Assembly (NCBI GenBank): GCA_017415105.1
Contig: JAFQJD010000018.1
Location: forward strand, 1-64,000
Reading direction: 5' to 3'
From: Clostridia bacterium
Lineage (GTDB): Bacteria; Bacillota; Clostridia; UBA1381
Length of the DNA stretch: 64,000 nucleotides
Shown here piece by piece: positions 1 to 7,710 of the stretch (position 1 is the first letter of the stretch; each line of letters starts with the position of its first letter). A program made the translations under genes and the position numbers. The notes beneath the pieces were generated by a model. It was not told where the DNA came from and made no database searches. It saw nothing but the letters and a program-made list of their open reading frames with translations.

Positions 1-1
1 A

Positions 2-61
2 TTTGAAAAAGCTTGCAAAATGGAAATGGAAGAGGAACAATACCCCTTCCAAATTATTTGA
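2..61 (+). CDS. C-terminal tail of an upstream gene (partial)
   Basis: An open frame enters from the left edge and stops with TGA at 59-61. Only 19 codons are visible (ending EQYPFQII), too few to identify a product. This frame is chosen because its stop lies just before the hairpin and terminator at 89-167. A second open frame on the same strand runs into the hairpin and is less likely to be real. Confidence 0.35.
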   Translation, partial: FEKACKMEMEEEQYPFQII

Positions 62-88
62 TTTTGTCGAATTTTTAATAAAAACGAA

Positions 89-128
89 GAAGAACCCGAT
101 TTTTGCTTGATGCAAAGTCGGGTTCTTC
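89..128. other. Long perfect hairpin before the terminator
   Basis: GAAGAACCCGA (89-99) pairs exactly with TCGGGTTCTTC (118-128). The stem continues inward through TTTGC/GCAAA around a short loop. No T-run follows, so it is not itself a classical intrinsic terminator. It sits directly upstream of a canonical terminator and may protect the 3' end of the upstream mRNA or be part of a double terminator. Confidence 0.6.
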
Positions 129-137
129 GACAGTCTG

Positions 138-167
138 AAAATCACATCGAATGATGTGATTTTTTTT
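138..167 (+). terminator. Intrinsic terminator of the upstream gene
   Basis: AAAATCACATC (138-148), loop GAAT, then GATGTGATTTT (153-163) and further T residues. The stem is 11 bp with a T-tract. It ends the transcript entering from the left and separates it from the malic enzyme promoter. Confidence 0.85.
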
Positions 168-253
168 ATGAACCAGATAGATCACAATAAATCATAGTTG
201 TTTGTCTTTTTTTCTCAAAAAGTACACAAAAATTCATTTTTTGTATTTAGCGG

Positions 254-282
254 TTGCGTTTTTTTGAAGGGTATGGTATAAT
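254..282 (+). promoter_or_regulatory. Promoter of the malic enzyme gene
   Basis: TTGCGT (254-259) and TATAAT (277-282) are separated by 17 bp. The -10 is perfect and the -35 is partial. The distance to the start codon at 323 leaves a short leader of about 30 nt. Between the terminator at 167 and the -35 box I see only AT-rich sequence. Confidence 0.7.
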
Positions 283-322
283 TTAGAAAGATAACTATTT
301 ATATTTTGAAAGGATGACGGAA

Positions 323-1495
323 ATGGACATTAAAAAAAAGGCGCTAAACAAACACAAGGAGTGGCAGGGGAAGATTGAAGTAGTATCAAGAACACCCATA
401 AAGACACGTGAGGCATTATCATTGGCATATACTCCAGGTGTTGCAGAGCCGTGTCTTGAAATACATAAGGATATAAATAAGTCATATGAGCTTACACGCC
501 GTCACAATCTCGTTGCGGTTATAACTGATGGTTCGGCAGTTTTGGGACTAGGTGATATAGGTCCTGAGGCTGGAATGCCGGTTATGGAGGGTAAGTGTGC
601 ACTGTTTAAGGAATTTGCTGATGTAGACGCGTTTCCGCTTTGTATAAAGACGCAGGATGTTGATGAGCTTGTAAGAACAATATACCTTATCTCTGGAAGC
701 TTTGGCGGTATTAATCTTGAGGATATAGCTGCACCAAGATGCTTTGAGATAGAAAGAAAGCTAAAGGAAATATGCGATATTCCGGTATTCCACGATGACC
801 AGCACGGAACAGCAATAGTTGTTGCAGCTGCAATGCTTAACGCACTCAAGGTTGTAAAAAAGAACATTGAAAATGTGCGTGTTGTTATAAACGGTGCAGG
901 AAGTGCAGGCACTGCAATTGGTATGCATCTTATGAAGCTTGGCGTTAAAAACCTCGTTATGGTTGACCGTTTTGGTATAATCTGCGAGGAAATGGACGGC
1001 TTGAGTGAAGCACATAAAGAGCTTGCAAAGATAACAAACCGTGAGCATATAACAGGAACATTAGCTGATGCTATGAAGGGTTCTGATGTATTTATCGGTG
1101 TATCGGCTCCGAACATAGTAACTGAAGAAATGGTATGCTCAATGGCAGGCGGTGCAGTAGTCTTTGCTATGGCAAACCCGACACCTGAAATTATGCCTGA
1201 TAAAGCAATAGCAGGCGGTGCAGCAGTAGTAGGAACAGGTCGTTCGGATTTCCCGAACCAGATAAATAACGTGGTTGCATTCCCGGGAATTTTCAAGGGT
1301 GCATTGAGTGTGCGTGCAACTGATATAAATGACGAAATGAAAATGGCGGCATCATATGCTATTGCGAGCCTTGTTCCGAATGAAGAACTTAATGCAGAAT
1401 ACATACTCCCGATGGCATTTGATGAGAGAATAGGAGATACTGTTGCAAATGCAGTAGCAGAAGCTGCGAAAAAGAGCGGAGTAGCACGTATATAA
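323..1495 (+). CDS. NAD(P)-dependent malic enzyme
   Basis: This enzyme oxidatively decarboxylates malate to pyruvate and CO2 in the cytoplasm, producing NADH or NADPH. The 390-aa protein is the short bacterial form without a phosphotransacetylase domain. Seen: the catalytic tyrosine in AYTPGVAEPC (near residue 36), the lysine in MEGKCALF (near 91), metal ligands in NLEDIAAPRCFEIE and FHDDQHGTA, and a Rossmann GAGSAG near residue 190. An in-frame ATG at 314 lies immediately after the GAAAGG ribosome binding site; the ATG at 323 has proper spacing, so it is preferred. The next gene follows 18 bp later, so the two are probably one transcript. Whether it prefers NAD or NADP is not clear from the sequence. 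Confidence 0.92.
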   Translation: MDIKKKALNKHKEWQGKIEVVSRTPIKTREALSLAYTPGVAEPCLEIHKDINKSYELTRRHNLVAVITDGSAVLGLGDIGPEAGMPVMEGKCALFKEFADVDAFPLCIKTQDVDELVRTIYLISGSFGGINLEDIAAPRCFEIERKLKEICDIPVFHDDQHGTAIVVAAAMLNALKVVKKNIENVRVVINGAGSAGTAIGMHLMKLGVKNLVMVDRFGIICEEMDGLSEAHKELAKITNREHITGTLADAMKGSDVFIGVSAPNIVTEEMVCSMAGGAVVFAMANPTPEIMPDKAIAGGAAVVGTGRSDFPNQINNVVAFPGIFKGALSVRATDINDEMKMAASYAIASLVPNEELNAEYILPMAFDERIGDTVANAVAEAAKKSGVARI

Positions 1496-1513
1496 ATTAC
1501 AAGGAGAAAATAA

Positions 1514-2746
1514 ATGGCACTTCACGTACTTGATGAGGCAAACAGATGCCTTCTATGTAAAAACCCAAGCTGTCAGAAGGGCTGTCCTATAAGCACGCCT
1601 ATTCCGACAGTTATCAAGCTTCTTAAAGAAAACAAGCTTGATGAAGCAGGCGAGATTTTGTTCGAGAACAATCCGCTTACTACTATCTGCAGTCTTATCT
1701 GTAATCACGAAAATCAGTGCGAGGGACACTGTGTACTCGGTAAAAAAGGTATGCCGGTGCACTTTTCGGCGATTGAGAACTATATCTCCGATGCCTATGC
1801 ACCTAAAATGGTAAAAGGTCCTGCACTCTCAAACGGCAAAAAGGTTGCAATTATCGGCTCAGGCCCTGCAGGAATTACGATTGCTATAATTCTTGCACGT
1901 TACGGTTATCAGGTAACTATCTTTGAGGGTAAAGACAAAATTGGCGGTATTCTTCGTTACGGAATACCCGAGTTCAGGCTTCCTAAAAGTGTGCTTGATG
2001 ATTTACAGTATCGTCATATCGAGCTTAAGGGCATAAAAATACGTCCCAACACACGTATTGGCGATGCTATCGGCATTGATGATTTGTTCCGTGACGGATA
2101 TAAGGCAATATTTATCGGTACAGGTGTGTGGAAGCCCAACTCACTCCATATTAAGGGTGAAACATTCGGTAACGTACATTTTGCGATAAATTACCTCAAT
2201 AACCCCGATGTATATAAGCTTGGTGAGCGTGTTATAATCATAGGTGCAGGTAATGCGGCAATGGATGTTGCAAGAACAGTTCTTCGTAAGGGCAGCCGTA
2301 AAGCAACGTGTTTCTCAATAACCGAAAAGGTTGCGGCAAGTGATTATGAATACAGCTATGCACAGCTTGAGGGCGTGAAGTTCCGCTTCAATTACAGACC
2401 ACTTGAGATATTTGATGACGGTGTTGAGTTCATCAAGGTTAAGGAATATGAGGACGGAACCTTTGAGGATATAGAGGGAACAGAGGAGTTCTTTAAAGCT
2501 GATTCTGTTATTATATCTATCAGTCAGGGGCCGAGAAACGTAATTGCAAAAGCAACAAAGGGACTTGATGTAAATAACCGTGGGCTTTTAGTCGCAGACG
2601 AATCAGGACATACAAGTATGCCGGGCGTATTTGCATCGGGCGATGTTGTAAACGGCTCAAGAACGGTTGTTGAAGCTGTAGCACACAGTAAAATTGTTGC
2701 AGAAACAATGCATCAGTACATAGAAAGTCTTCAGGATGATGAATGA
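1514..2746 (+). CDS. GltD-like NADPH-dependent FAD/Fe-S oxidoreductase
   Basis: This is a 410-aa flavoprotein of the glutamate synthase small subunit family, which passes electrons from NAD(P)H through FAD to iron-sulfur clusters and a partner. Seen: an N-terminal cysteine cluster (C12, C15, C20, C24), a second set in the ICSLICNHENQCEGHC region (about residues 58-72), an FAD-binding IIGSGPAG near 115, and an NADPH-binding IIGAGNAAMD near 245. AAGGAG at 1501-1506 fits the ATG at 1514. No glutamate synthase large subunit is nearby. The family also includes PreT-, SudA- and NfnB-like proteins with other partners. Coupling to malic enzyme through NADPH is inference from adjacency. Confidence 0.8.
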   Translation: MALHVLDEANRCLLCKNPSCQKGCPISTPIPTVIKLLKENKLDEAGEILFENNPLTTICSLICNHENQCEGHCVLGKKGMPVHFSAIENYISDAYAPKMVKGPALSNGKKVAIIGSGPAGITIAIILARYGYQVTIFEGKDKIGGILRYGIPEFRLPKSVLDDLQYRHIELKGIKIRPNTRIGDAIGIDDLFRDGYKAIFIGTGVWKPNSLHIKGETFGNVHFAINYLNNPDVYKLGERVIIIGAGNAAMDVARTVLRKGSRKATCFSITEKVAASDYEYSYAQLEGVKFRFNYRPLEIFDDGVEFIKVKEYEDGTFEDIEGTEEFFKADSVIISISQGPRNVIAKATKGLDVNNRGLLVADESGHTSMPGVFASGDVVNGSRTVVEAVAHSKIVAETMHQYIESLQDDE

Positions 2747-2758
2747 GGTGAGAAAAAT

Positions 2759-3922
2759 ATGGACGAACTTTATAAAAAGGTTTCTGAATGTATTGATAAA
2801 AAAACTGACAAATATCTGAAATTTCTTGAGGATATATGTAATTTTGAAACAAACTCATACGATAAAGATGGCATAAACAAAATGGTCGATTTTATATGTG
2901 AGCATGAGAGGGAAAATGGCTACATAACCGAACGGAAATCCTTTGAAAAAGCCGGAGATGTAGTCTGTATGGATTATAACGCAGATAAAACGCCGCTAAT
3001 CACTATATCGGCTCATATGGACACTGTTTACGAAAAAGGTGTTTTTGGTTATCCTCCGGTCACAAAAGATGATACATATATATATGGTCCCGGAGTTGCT
3101 GACTGTAAAGGCGGAATTGCCGTAGGCTTTCTTGCTATGTCGGCACTAAAAGAATGTGGCTTTGACGCTGCAAATATCAGACTTCTGCTACAGTCTGATG
3201 AAGAGGTCAGCAGTGAACTTTCAAAAAAGGGCACAATTAAATATATGTGTGAAAAAGCGAAAGGCAGTATCGCGTTTCTTAATATGGAGCCTGCCCGTGA
3301 AAACGGTCTTGTAGTTTCAAGAAAGGGCATAATTAAAACGCGTTTTGATGTTACCGGAAAGGCGGCACATTCAAAAGATGTGACTCTCGGAATAAATGCA
3401 ATAAATGAAGCCGCTTTCAAAATTGCGGAAATCTCAAAGGCACAGCTTTCTGACAATATAAAATTCAACTGCGGTATTATAAATGGCGGAACAGCACCGA
3501 ATGTTGTGCCGGATAAATGCTCATTTACGGTTGAATGCAGAATATGCAAAGAAAGCGAATATGACATAGCAATAGACTTTTTGAAGAATATAGCAAACAA
3601 GACCTTTGTTGATGGTGCAAAAACCGAATTTACCGTAATGAGTGTAAGAGTGCCGATGGAATATAATGAAACAAACAAAGCACTGTTCAACAAGCTGAAC
3701 AAAATCAGCGAGGATTATGGCTTTGGAACCCTTGAGCCAAAATTCAGCCCCGGAGGTTCTGATGCGGCAGATGTAACCGCTGAAGGAATTCCTGCAATTG
3801 ATTCATTCGGAATATTGGGTGATTCTTTACATTCAATCAACGAGCGTGCAAAAATAAGTACACTCAACAAATCGGCAAAGTTTTTAGCTGCGGCAATTAT
3901 TGAACTCACAAAGGGGAATTGA
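2759..3922 (+). CDS. M20-family zinc peptidase/deacylase
   Basis: This is a 387-aa cytoplasmic metallohydrolase of the M20 clan (ArgE/DapE/carboxypeptidase G2/PepT-like). Members cleave a terminal amino acid or acyl group from small substrates. The two-metal centre can be traced: H86 in SAHMDT, D115 in GVADCKGG, the pair E148/E149 in SDEEVSS, a glutamate in NMEPAR near 177, and a late histidine in GDSLHSINERA. The middle contains the dimerisation-type sequence GKAAHSKDV. GAGGTGAG precedes the start. It lies 12 bp after the GltD-like gene and ends just before the deacetylase gene, so it is part of this operon. The exact substrate is not identifiable. Confidence 0.85.
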   Translation: MDELYKKVSECIDKKTDKYLKFLEDICNFETNSYDKDGINKMVDFICEHERENGYITERKSFEKAGDVVCMDYNADKTPLITISAHMDTVYEKGVFGYPPVTKDDTYIYGPGVADCKGGIAVGFLAMSALKECGFDAANIRLLLQSDEEVSSELSKKGTIKYMCEKAKGSIAFLNMEPARENGLVVSRKGIIKTRFDVTGKAAHSKDVTLGINAINEAAFKIAEISKAQLSDNIKFNCGIINGGTAPNVVPDKCSFTVECRICKESEYDIAIDFLKNIANKTFVDGAKTEFTVMSVRVPMEYNETNKALFNKLNKISEDYGFGTLEPKFSPGGSDAADVTAEGIPAIDSFGILGDSLHSINERAKISTLNKSAKFLAAAIIELTKGN

Positions 3923-3927
3923 AAGCT

Positions 3928-4734
3928 ATGAAAATGCTGTTAAAAGACGGAAAGAAAAAGGTTGTTACACTAAGCTATGATGACGGTGTAATACATGATA
4001 AACGAATGGTTGAAATCTGCGATAAAAACGGACTCAAATGTACGTTTAATATCAACAGTGGAAACTACGGTGACGATACATGGGTTATGTCAAGGGAAAG
4101 CTGTATAAAGCTTTATAAAGACACAGTGCACGAGGTTGCAATTCACGGACTTACTCATCCGTTCTTTGAAAGACTCTCGTCTACAGAGCTCATTCGTGAA
4201 GTTATTGAGGACAGAAGAAATCTTGAAAAGGACTATGGCAAGGTTATACGTGGTTGTGCTTATCCGTTTGGTACATATAATGATGCTGTTATGGATGTTC
4301 TTGGTAAATGCGGTATTGCATATGCAAGAACGGTAAACAGCACAGAGAGATTTGGCTTTCCGCAAAACTGGCTTGCACTTCATCCGACCTGCCATCATAA
4401 TAACCCGAAGCTGATGGAGCTTGCAAAGAAATTTGTTGAATTGGAGTCACCATTTGGACAGGTTTATATGTTCTATCTATGGGGACATACATATGAATTC
4501 GATAATGACAACAACTGGGAGGTTATTGAGGAGTTTGCTGAATACATTGGCGGACGCGAAGATATATGGTATGCTACAAACATCGAGATTTATGATTATG
4601 TCGCAGCATATAAACGCCTCCAGACAAGCTATGAGGGTGATATTATTCATAACCCGTCAGCAACGGATGTGTGGGTGGCTGTCAACGGCAACGAATACTC
4701 TATAAAATCCGGCGAAACCCTTGTTATAAAATAA
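3928..4734 (+). CDS. Polysaccharide deacetylase family protein (NodB fold)
   Basis: This is a 268-aa protein of carbohydrate esterase family 4, which removes acetyl groups from N-acetylated sugars using a metal. Seen: motif 1 as SYDDGV, motif 2 as HGLTH, and motif 3 as GCAYPFGTYND. No signal peptide or transmembrane segment is visible, so it may act in the cytoplasm or on soluble sugar derivatives. AAGGGG at 3911-3916 fits the ATG at 3928; an upstream TTG at 3919 is too close to it. A terminator follows. The C-terminal portion beyond the NodB domain (about 40 residues) has no motif I recognise. Confidence 0.83.
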   Translation: MKMLLKDGKKKVVTLSYDDGVIHDKRMVEICDKNGLKCTFNINSGNYGDDTWVMSRESCIKLYKDTVHEVAIHGLTHPFFERLSSTELIREVIEDRRNLEKDYGKVIRGCAYPFGTYNDAVMDVLGKCGIAYARTVNSTERFGFPQNWLALHPTCHHNNPKLMELAKKFVELESPFGQVYMFYLWGHTYEFDNDNNWEVIEEFAEYIGGREDIWYATNIEIYDYVAAYKRLQTSYEGDIIHNPSATDVWVAVNGNEYSIKSGETLVIK

Positions 4735-4741
4735 TACAATC

Positions 4742-4766
4742 AAATGCAGGCAGTGCCTGCATTTTT
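4742..4766 (+). terminator. Intrinsic terminator after the deacetylase gene
   Basis: AAATGCAGGC (4742-4751), loop AGT, GCCTGCATTT (4755-4764), then more T. It ends the operon that starts with malic enzyme. Confidence 0.85.
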
Positions 4767-4784
4767 GCTTTCCATATATTACAT

Positions 4785-4814
4785 TTGAAATCATATTAAC
4801 CTATATGTTAAAAT
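4785..4814 (+). promoter_or_regulatory. Promoter of the LysM-CAP gene
   Basis: TTGAAA (4785-4790) and TAAAAT (4809-4814) with an 18-bp spacer, followed by a GAGGAGG ribosome binding site before the ATG at 4838. Confidence 0.6.
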
Positions 4815-4837
4815 GTATACAGAGGAGGTAATGAAAA

Positions 4838-5434
4838 ATGAAAAAGATATTAGCAATGGCGTTATTGGTAACGTCGATAGGAATAACTGCAAACGCACAG
4901 AGTATACATACAGTAGTTGCAGGTGATAGTATGTGGAAAATCGCTGTTAAGTATGAGGTGGGCTTAAGTGAGCTAAAAACTGCAAATCCACAAATAGAAA
5001 ACCCCGAGCTTATTTATCCGGGGCAAACAATAAATATTCCCGGCAAGGATGCAACCGTAACAGAATATGAACAAGAGGTAATAAGGCTTGTAAACGAGGT
5101 ACGTAAACAAAACGGACTTTCTGAGCTCAAATATGACTGGGAGCTTGCACGTGTTGCAAGGTTCAAGTCGCAGGATATGAAAGACAACGGCTATTTTGCA
5201 CATAACAGTCCTGTTTACGGCTCACCGTTTGATATGATAAAGAACTTTGGTATCTCATACCGTGCCGCAGGTGAGAACATAGCACGTGGTCAGAGAACAC
5301 CTGAAGCCGTGATGAATGCGTGGATGAACTCATCCGGTCACCGTGCGAATATTCTGAACTCTACATACACAAAAATCGGTGTCGGTTATGTTGCAGACGG
5401 AAAATACTGGACACAGATGTTTATAAAACAGTAA
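4838..5434 (+). CDS. Secreted LysM and CAP/SCP-domain protein (YkwD-like)
   Basis: This 198-aa exported protein begins with a signal peptide (MKKILAMALLVTSIGITANA, cleavage probably after residue 20). Next comes one LysM peptidoglycan-binding domain (about residues 23-68, with VVAGDSMWKIA, and LIYPGQTINIP at its end). A CAP domain follows (about 75-198) with LVNEVRKQNGL, the histidine in YFAHNSP, the GENIARG motif and SGHRANIL. CAP proteins of bacteria are cell-wall associated; their biochemical activity is mostly unknown. The architecture resembles YkwD/SafA-type wall proteins. It has its own promoter and terminator, so it is monocistronic. Confidence 0.88.
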   Translation: MKKILAMALLVTSIGITANAQSIHTVVAGDSMWKIAVKYEVGLSELKTANPQIENPELIYPGQTINIPGKDATVTEYEQEVIRLVNEVRKQNGLSELKYDWELARVARFKSQDMKDNGYFAHNSPVYGSPFDMIKNFGISYRAAGENIARGQRTPEAVMNAWMNSSGHRANILNSTYTKIGVGYVADGKYWTQMFIKQ

Positions 5435-5440
5435 TATCAG

Positions 5441-5469
5441 GATGGCACTCGTGAGGGTGTCATCTTTTT
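5441..5469 (+). terminator. Intrinsic terminator after the LysM-CAP gene
   Basis: GATGGCACTC (5441-5450) pairs with GGGTGTCATC (5455-5464) over 10 bp including two G-T pairs, around loop GTGA, followed by TTTTT. Confidence 0.85.
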
Positions 5470-5479
5470 CTATATTCAT

Positions 5480-5508
5480 TTGACAAATCCTTTCATTTGT
5501 GGTAGAAT
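5480..5508 (+). promoter_or_regulatory. Promoter of the polysaccharide exporter operon
   Basis: TTGACA (5480-5485), 17-bp spacer, TAGAAT (5503-5508). This strong match overlaps the first codons of the longest reading frame. That argues for the downstream TTG start at 5537. Confidence 0.8.
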
Positions 5509-5536
5509 TGTATGGATAAGAAAGGAGGCGTCGGAA

Positions 5537-6388
5537 TTGGACAAGGAATGGAATGTCGTAATAAAACCTAAAACCGGCTGGTTTGATTTAAAACTCAAAG
5601 AGCTTTGGCAATACCGTGACCTTATATTTATGTTCTTAAAACGTAACTTCAACAGTGCGTATAAGCAGACTATACTCGGTCCGTTATGGTTTCTAATTAC
5701 ACCGCTTTTATCATCGTCAATGCACACACTTGTGTTTGGTACAATCGCAAACATTTCAACTGACGGCGTACCGCAGTTTCTGTTCTATCTTTGCTCAAAT
5801 ACTGCGTGGGCGTATTTTTCTGCGTGCCTGACCTCGACGTCATCCACATTTACCGGCAATGCCGGGCTGTTTGGAAAGGTGTATTTCCCAAGGCTTGTAA
5901 CGCCGGTTACGAGTGTTATATATTCGCTTTTGTCGTTTGTCATACATCTTATTCTGCTTGCAGTTGCAATGGCGATATTTGCTATGCGTGGCACTGTTAT
6001 AATTCCGGGGGTATCAGTTATCCTTTTGCCGGTTTTAGTGCTTCAGATGGCACTTTTAGGACTTGGAGTGGGTATTATAATATCATCAGTTACGACGAAG
6101 TACCGTGACTTATCAATTCTTGTAGGCTTTGGTGTACATCTTTGGATGTATATTACACCTGTTGTTTATCCCATATCACAGGCAGCATCAATCAGCGGCA
6201 CTATATCAAAGCTTGTAATGTTAAATCCCGTTGCACCTATTGTAAACAATTTCAGATACATAATACTCGGCTGTGGAGAGTTCAGCTACGGATACTGGGG
6301 AATAAGCTGGATTGTAACAGTTGTTGTTCTTTTTATCGGCATACTCATTTTCAACCGTGTTGAAAAGACGTTTATGGATACGGTTTAA
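5537..6388 (+). CDS. ABC-2 type polysaccharide/teichoic acid export permease (TagG/Wzm-like)
   Basis: This 283-aa integral membrane protein is the channel half of an exporter that moves lipid-linked cell-surface polymers across the membrane. Seen: the family's N-terminal LKLKELWQYRDLIFMFLKRNF followed by six hydrophobic stretches and YKQTILGPLW. A TTG at 5537 is chosen because AAGGAGG sits 8 bp upstream and because the longer frame would overlap the promoter. The ATPase gene follows 12 bp downstream, as is usual for TagGH and Wzm/Wzt pairs. No polymer synthesis genes are in the window, so the cargo (teichoic acid or other glycan) is unknown. Confidence 0.85.
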   Translation: MDKEWNVVIKPKTGWFDLKLKELWQYRDLIFMFLKRNFNSAYKQTILGPLWFLITPLLSSSMHTLVFGTIANISTDGVPQFLFYLCSNTAWAYFSACLTSTSSTFTGNAGLFGKVYFPRLVTPVTSVIYSLLSFVIHLILLAVAMAIFAMRGTVIIPGVSVILLPVLVLQMALLGLGVGIIISSVTTKYRDLSILVGFGVHLWMYITPVVYPISQAASISGTISKLVMLNPVAPIVNNFRYIILGCGEFSYGYWGISWIVTVVVLFIGILIFNRVEKTFMDTV

Positions 6389-6400
6389 GGGGGTGTCGGT

Positions 6401-7663
6401 ATGCGTGAAACTATGATTGAAATAGATAATGTTACAAAAACGTACCGGCTCGGTACTATCGGCGGCGGTACGCTTAAAGGCGATATACAAAGCTTTTGGG
6501 CAAGGGTGCGTCATAAGGATGACCCAAATCTTCGTATAGGTGAAAAGGCATATAAGAAAAACGAAAAGTTTACTGCACTTGACGGAGTTTCTTTTGATGT
6601 TAAAAAAGGCGAAACAATAGGTCTTATCGGCAGAAACGGTGCGGGAAAGTCTACACTTTTAAAGCTTTTATCACGTGTTACAGCGCCGACAGCGGGCGAA
6701 ATACGTATAAAGGGTAAAATATCGTCAATGCTTGAGGTGGGAACGGGATTTCATCCCGAGCTTACAGGCAGGGAAAACGTATATCTTAACGGTGCAATTT
6801 TAGGTATGAGCCGTAAAGAGGTAGACGAGCGAATTGAGGATATAATTGAGTTCTCGGAGTGCAGGCAGTTTATTGATACGCCTGTAAAACGTTATTCTTC
6901 GGGAATGTTTGTAAAGCTTGCGTTCTCGGTTGCTGCACATCTTAATTCGGATATAATGCTGATGGACGAGGTTCTTGCCGTAGGCGATATGGCATTTCAG
7001 AAAAAATGTATTGAAAAAATGGTTTCTGTTGCACGTGACGAGGGCAAGACTATAATATACGTTAGCCATAATATGCAGACAATACGTCAGCTTTGCAGCA
7101 GGTGTATTGTGCTTGATAAGGGTAAAGTTGTATTTAACGGCGAGGTCGAGGATGCAATAAACGTGTACCTCAAAAACGACGAGATAACAGCAAAGATTTT
7201 TAACGACTTTACAGATTGTCATAAATATGATTTTCTGACCGACAAGGTCATTATGGATTCACTTGAGGTTCTTGATAAAGAGACCTGCCATTTTAAGGAC
7301 GATGAAAAAATCCGGTTTAAGCTTAAGTTCCATGCAAATGAGGACGTCCCAAAGCTGTCGTTCAGAATGATGGTGCATAACAATGACCAGATGATAACCG
7401 CAACATCGGTATGCTATAACTTTATGAGCTGTAAAAAAGGCGAAAGCTATGAGAGGGTATTTGAAATGGATGTTTCAACACTCTCAAACGGACTTTATAA
7501 GGTTATACCGGTACTGTTTGAGCTTGACGAGCTTGGAAAGGTTGTTGATGCTGACGGAGTATATCCCGGACTCTTGTTTGAGTACGAGCATACAACACCG
7601 ATACTGTGGAGAACAAAGCTTTACGGTGACACTGTTTTGCCGGATATGATATGTGAGGAATAA
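6401..7663 (+). CDS. Polysaccharide exporter ATPase with Wzt-type C-terminal domain (TagH/Wzt-like)
   Basis: This 420-aa ATPase powers the adjacent permease. The nucleotide-binding domain spans about residues 1-250, with Walker A GRNGAGKST, signature YSSGM in place of LSGGQ, and Walker B LMDEVLAVGD, all typical of this subfamily. Residues about 285-415 form a beta-rich extension resembling the carbohydrate-recognising C-terminal domain of Wzt. There it selects polymers carrying a finished non-reducing end. That assignment is by position and general character and is less certain than the ATPase. GGGGG precedes the ATG by 8 bp. Confidence 0.85.
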   Translation: MRETMIEIDNVTKTYRLGTIGGGTLKGDIQSFWARVRHKDDPNLRIGEKAYKKNEKFTALDGVSFDVKKGETIGLIGRNGAGKSTLLKLLSRVTAPTAGEIRIKGKISSMLEVGTGFHPELTGRENVYLNGAILGMSRKEVDERIEDIIEFSECRQFIDTPVKRYSSGMFVKLAFSVAAHLNSDIMLMDEVLAVGDMAFQKKCIEKMVSVARDEGKTIIYVSHNMQTIRQLCSRCIVLDKGKVVFNGEVEDAINVYLKNDEITAKIFNDFTDCHKYDFLTDKVIMDSLEVLDKETCHFKDDEKIRFKLKFHANEDVPKLSFRMMVHNNDQMITATSVCYNFMSCKKGESYERVFEMDVSTLSNGLYKVIPVLFELDELGKVVDADGVYPGLLFEYEHTTPILWRTKLYGDTVLPDMICEE

Positions 7664-7668
7664 ATTTG

Positions 7669-7689
7669 TGGCGGCATCCTATGCCGCCA
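7669..7689 (+). terminator. GC-rich hairpin after the exporter operon
   Basis: TGGCGGCAT (7669-7677), loop CCT, ATGCCGCCA (7681-7689). The stem is perfect but the following sequence has only scattered T, so it may be a weak terminator or an mRNA-stabilising stem. The ABC-F ribosome binding site follows directly. Confidence 0.55.
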
Positions 7690-7710
7690 TATCTGTGAGA
7701 GGATTAGACT

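Noticed and set aside
502-1404. A 300-codon open frame on the - strand inside the malic enzyme gene
   Set aside because: It is antisense to a well-supported enzyme, has no motif or ribosome binding site, and is serine/isoleucine-rich as expected from reading these codons backward.
5480-5536. Longer N-terminus for the export permease
   Set aside because: The extra codons overlap a TTGACA/TAGAAT promoter, and AAGGAGG points to the TTG at 5537.
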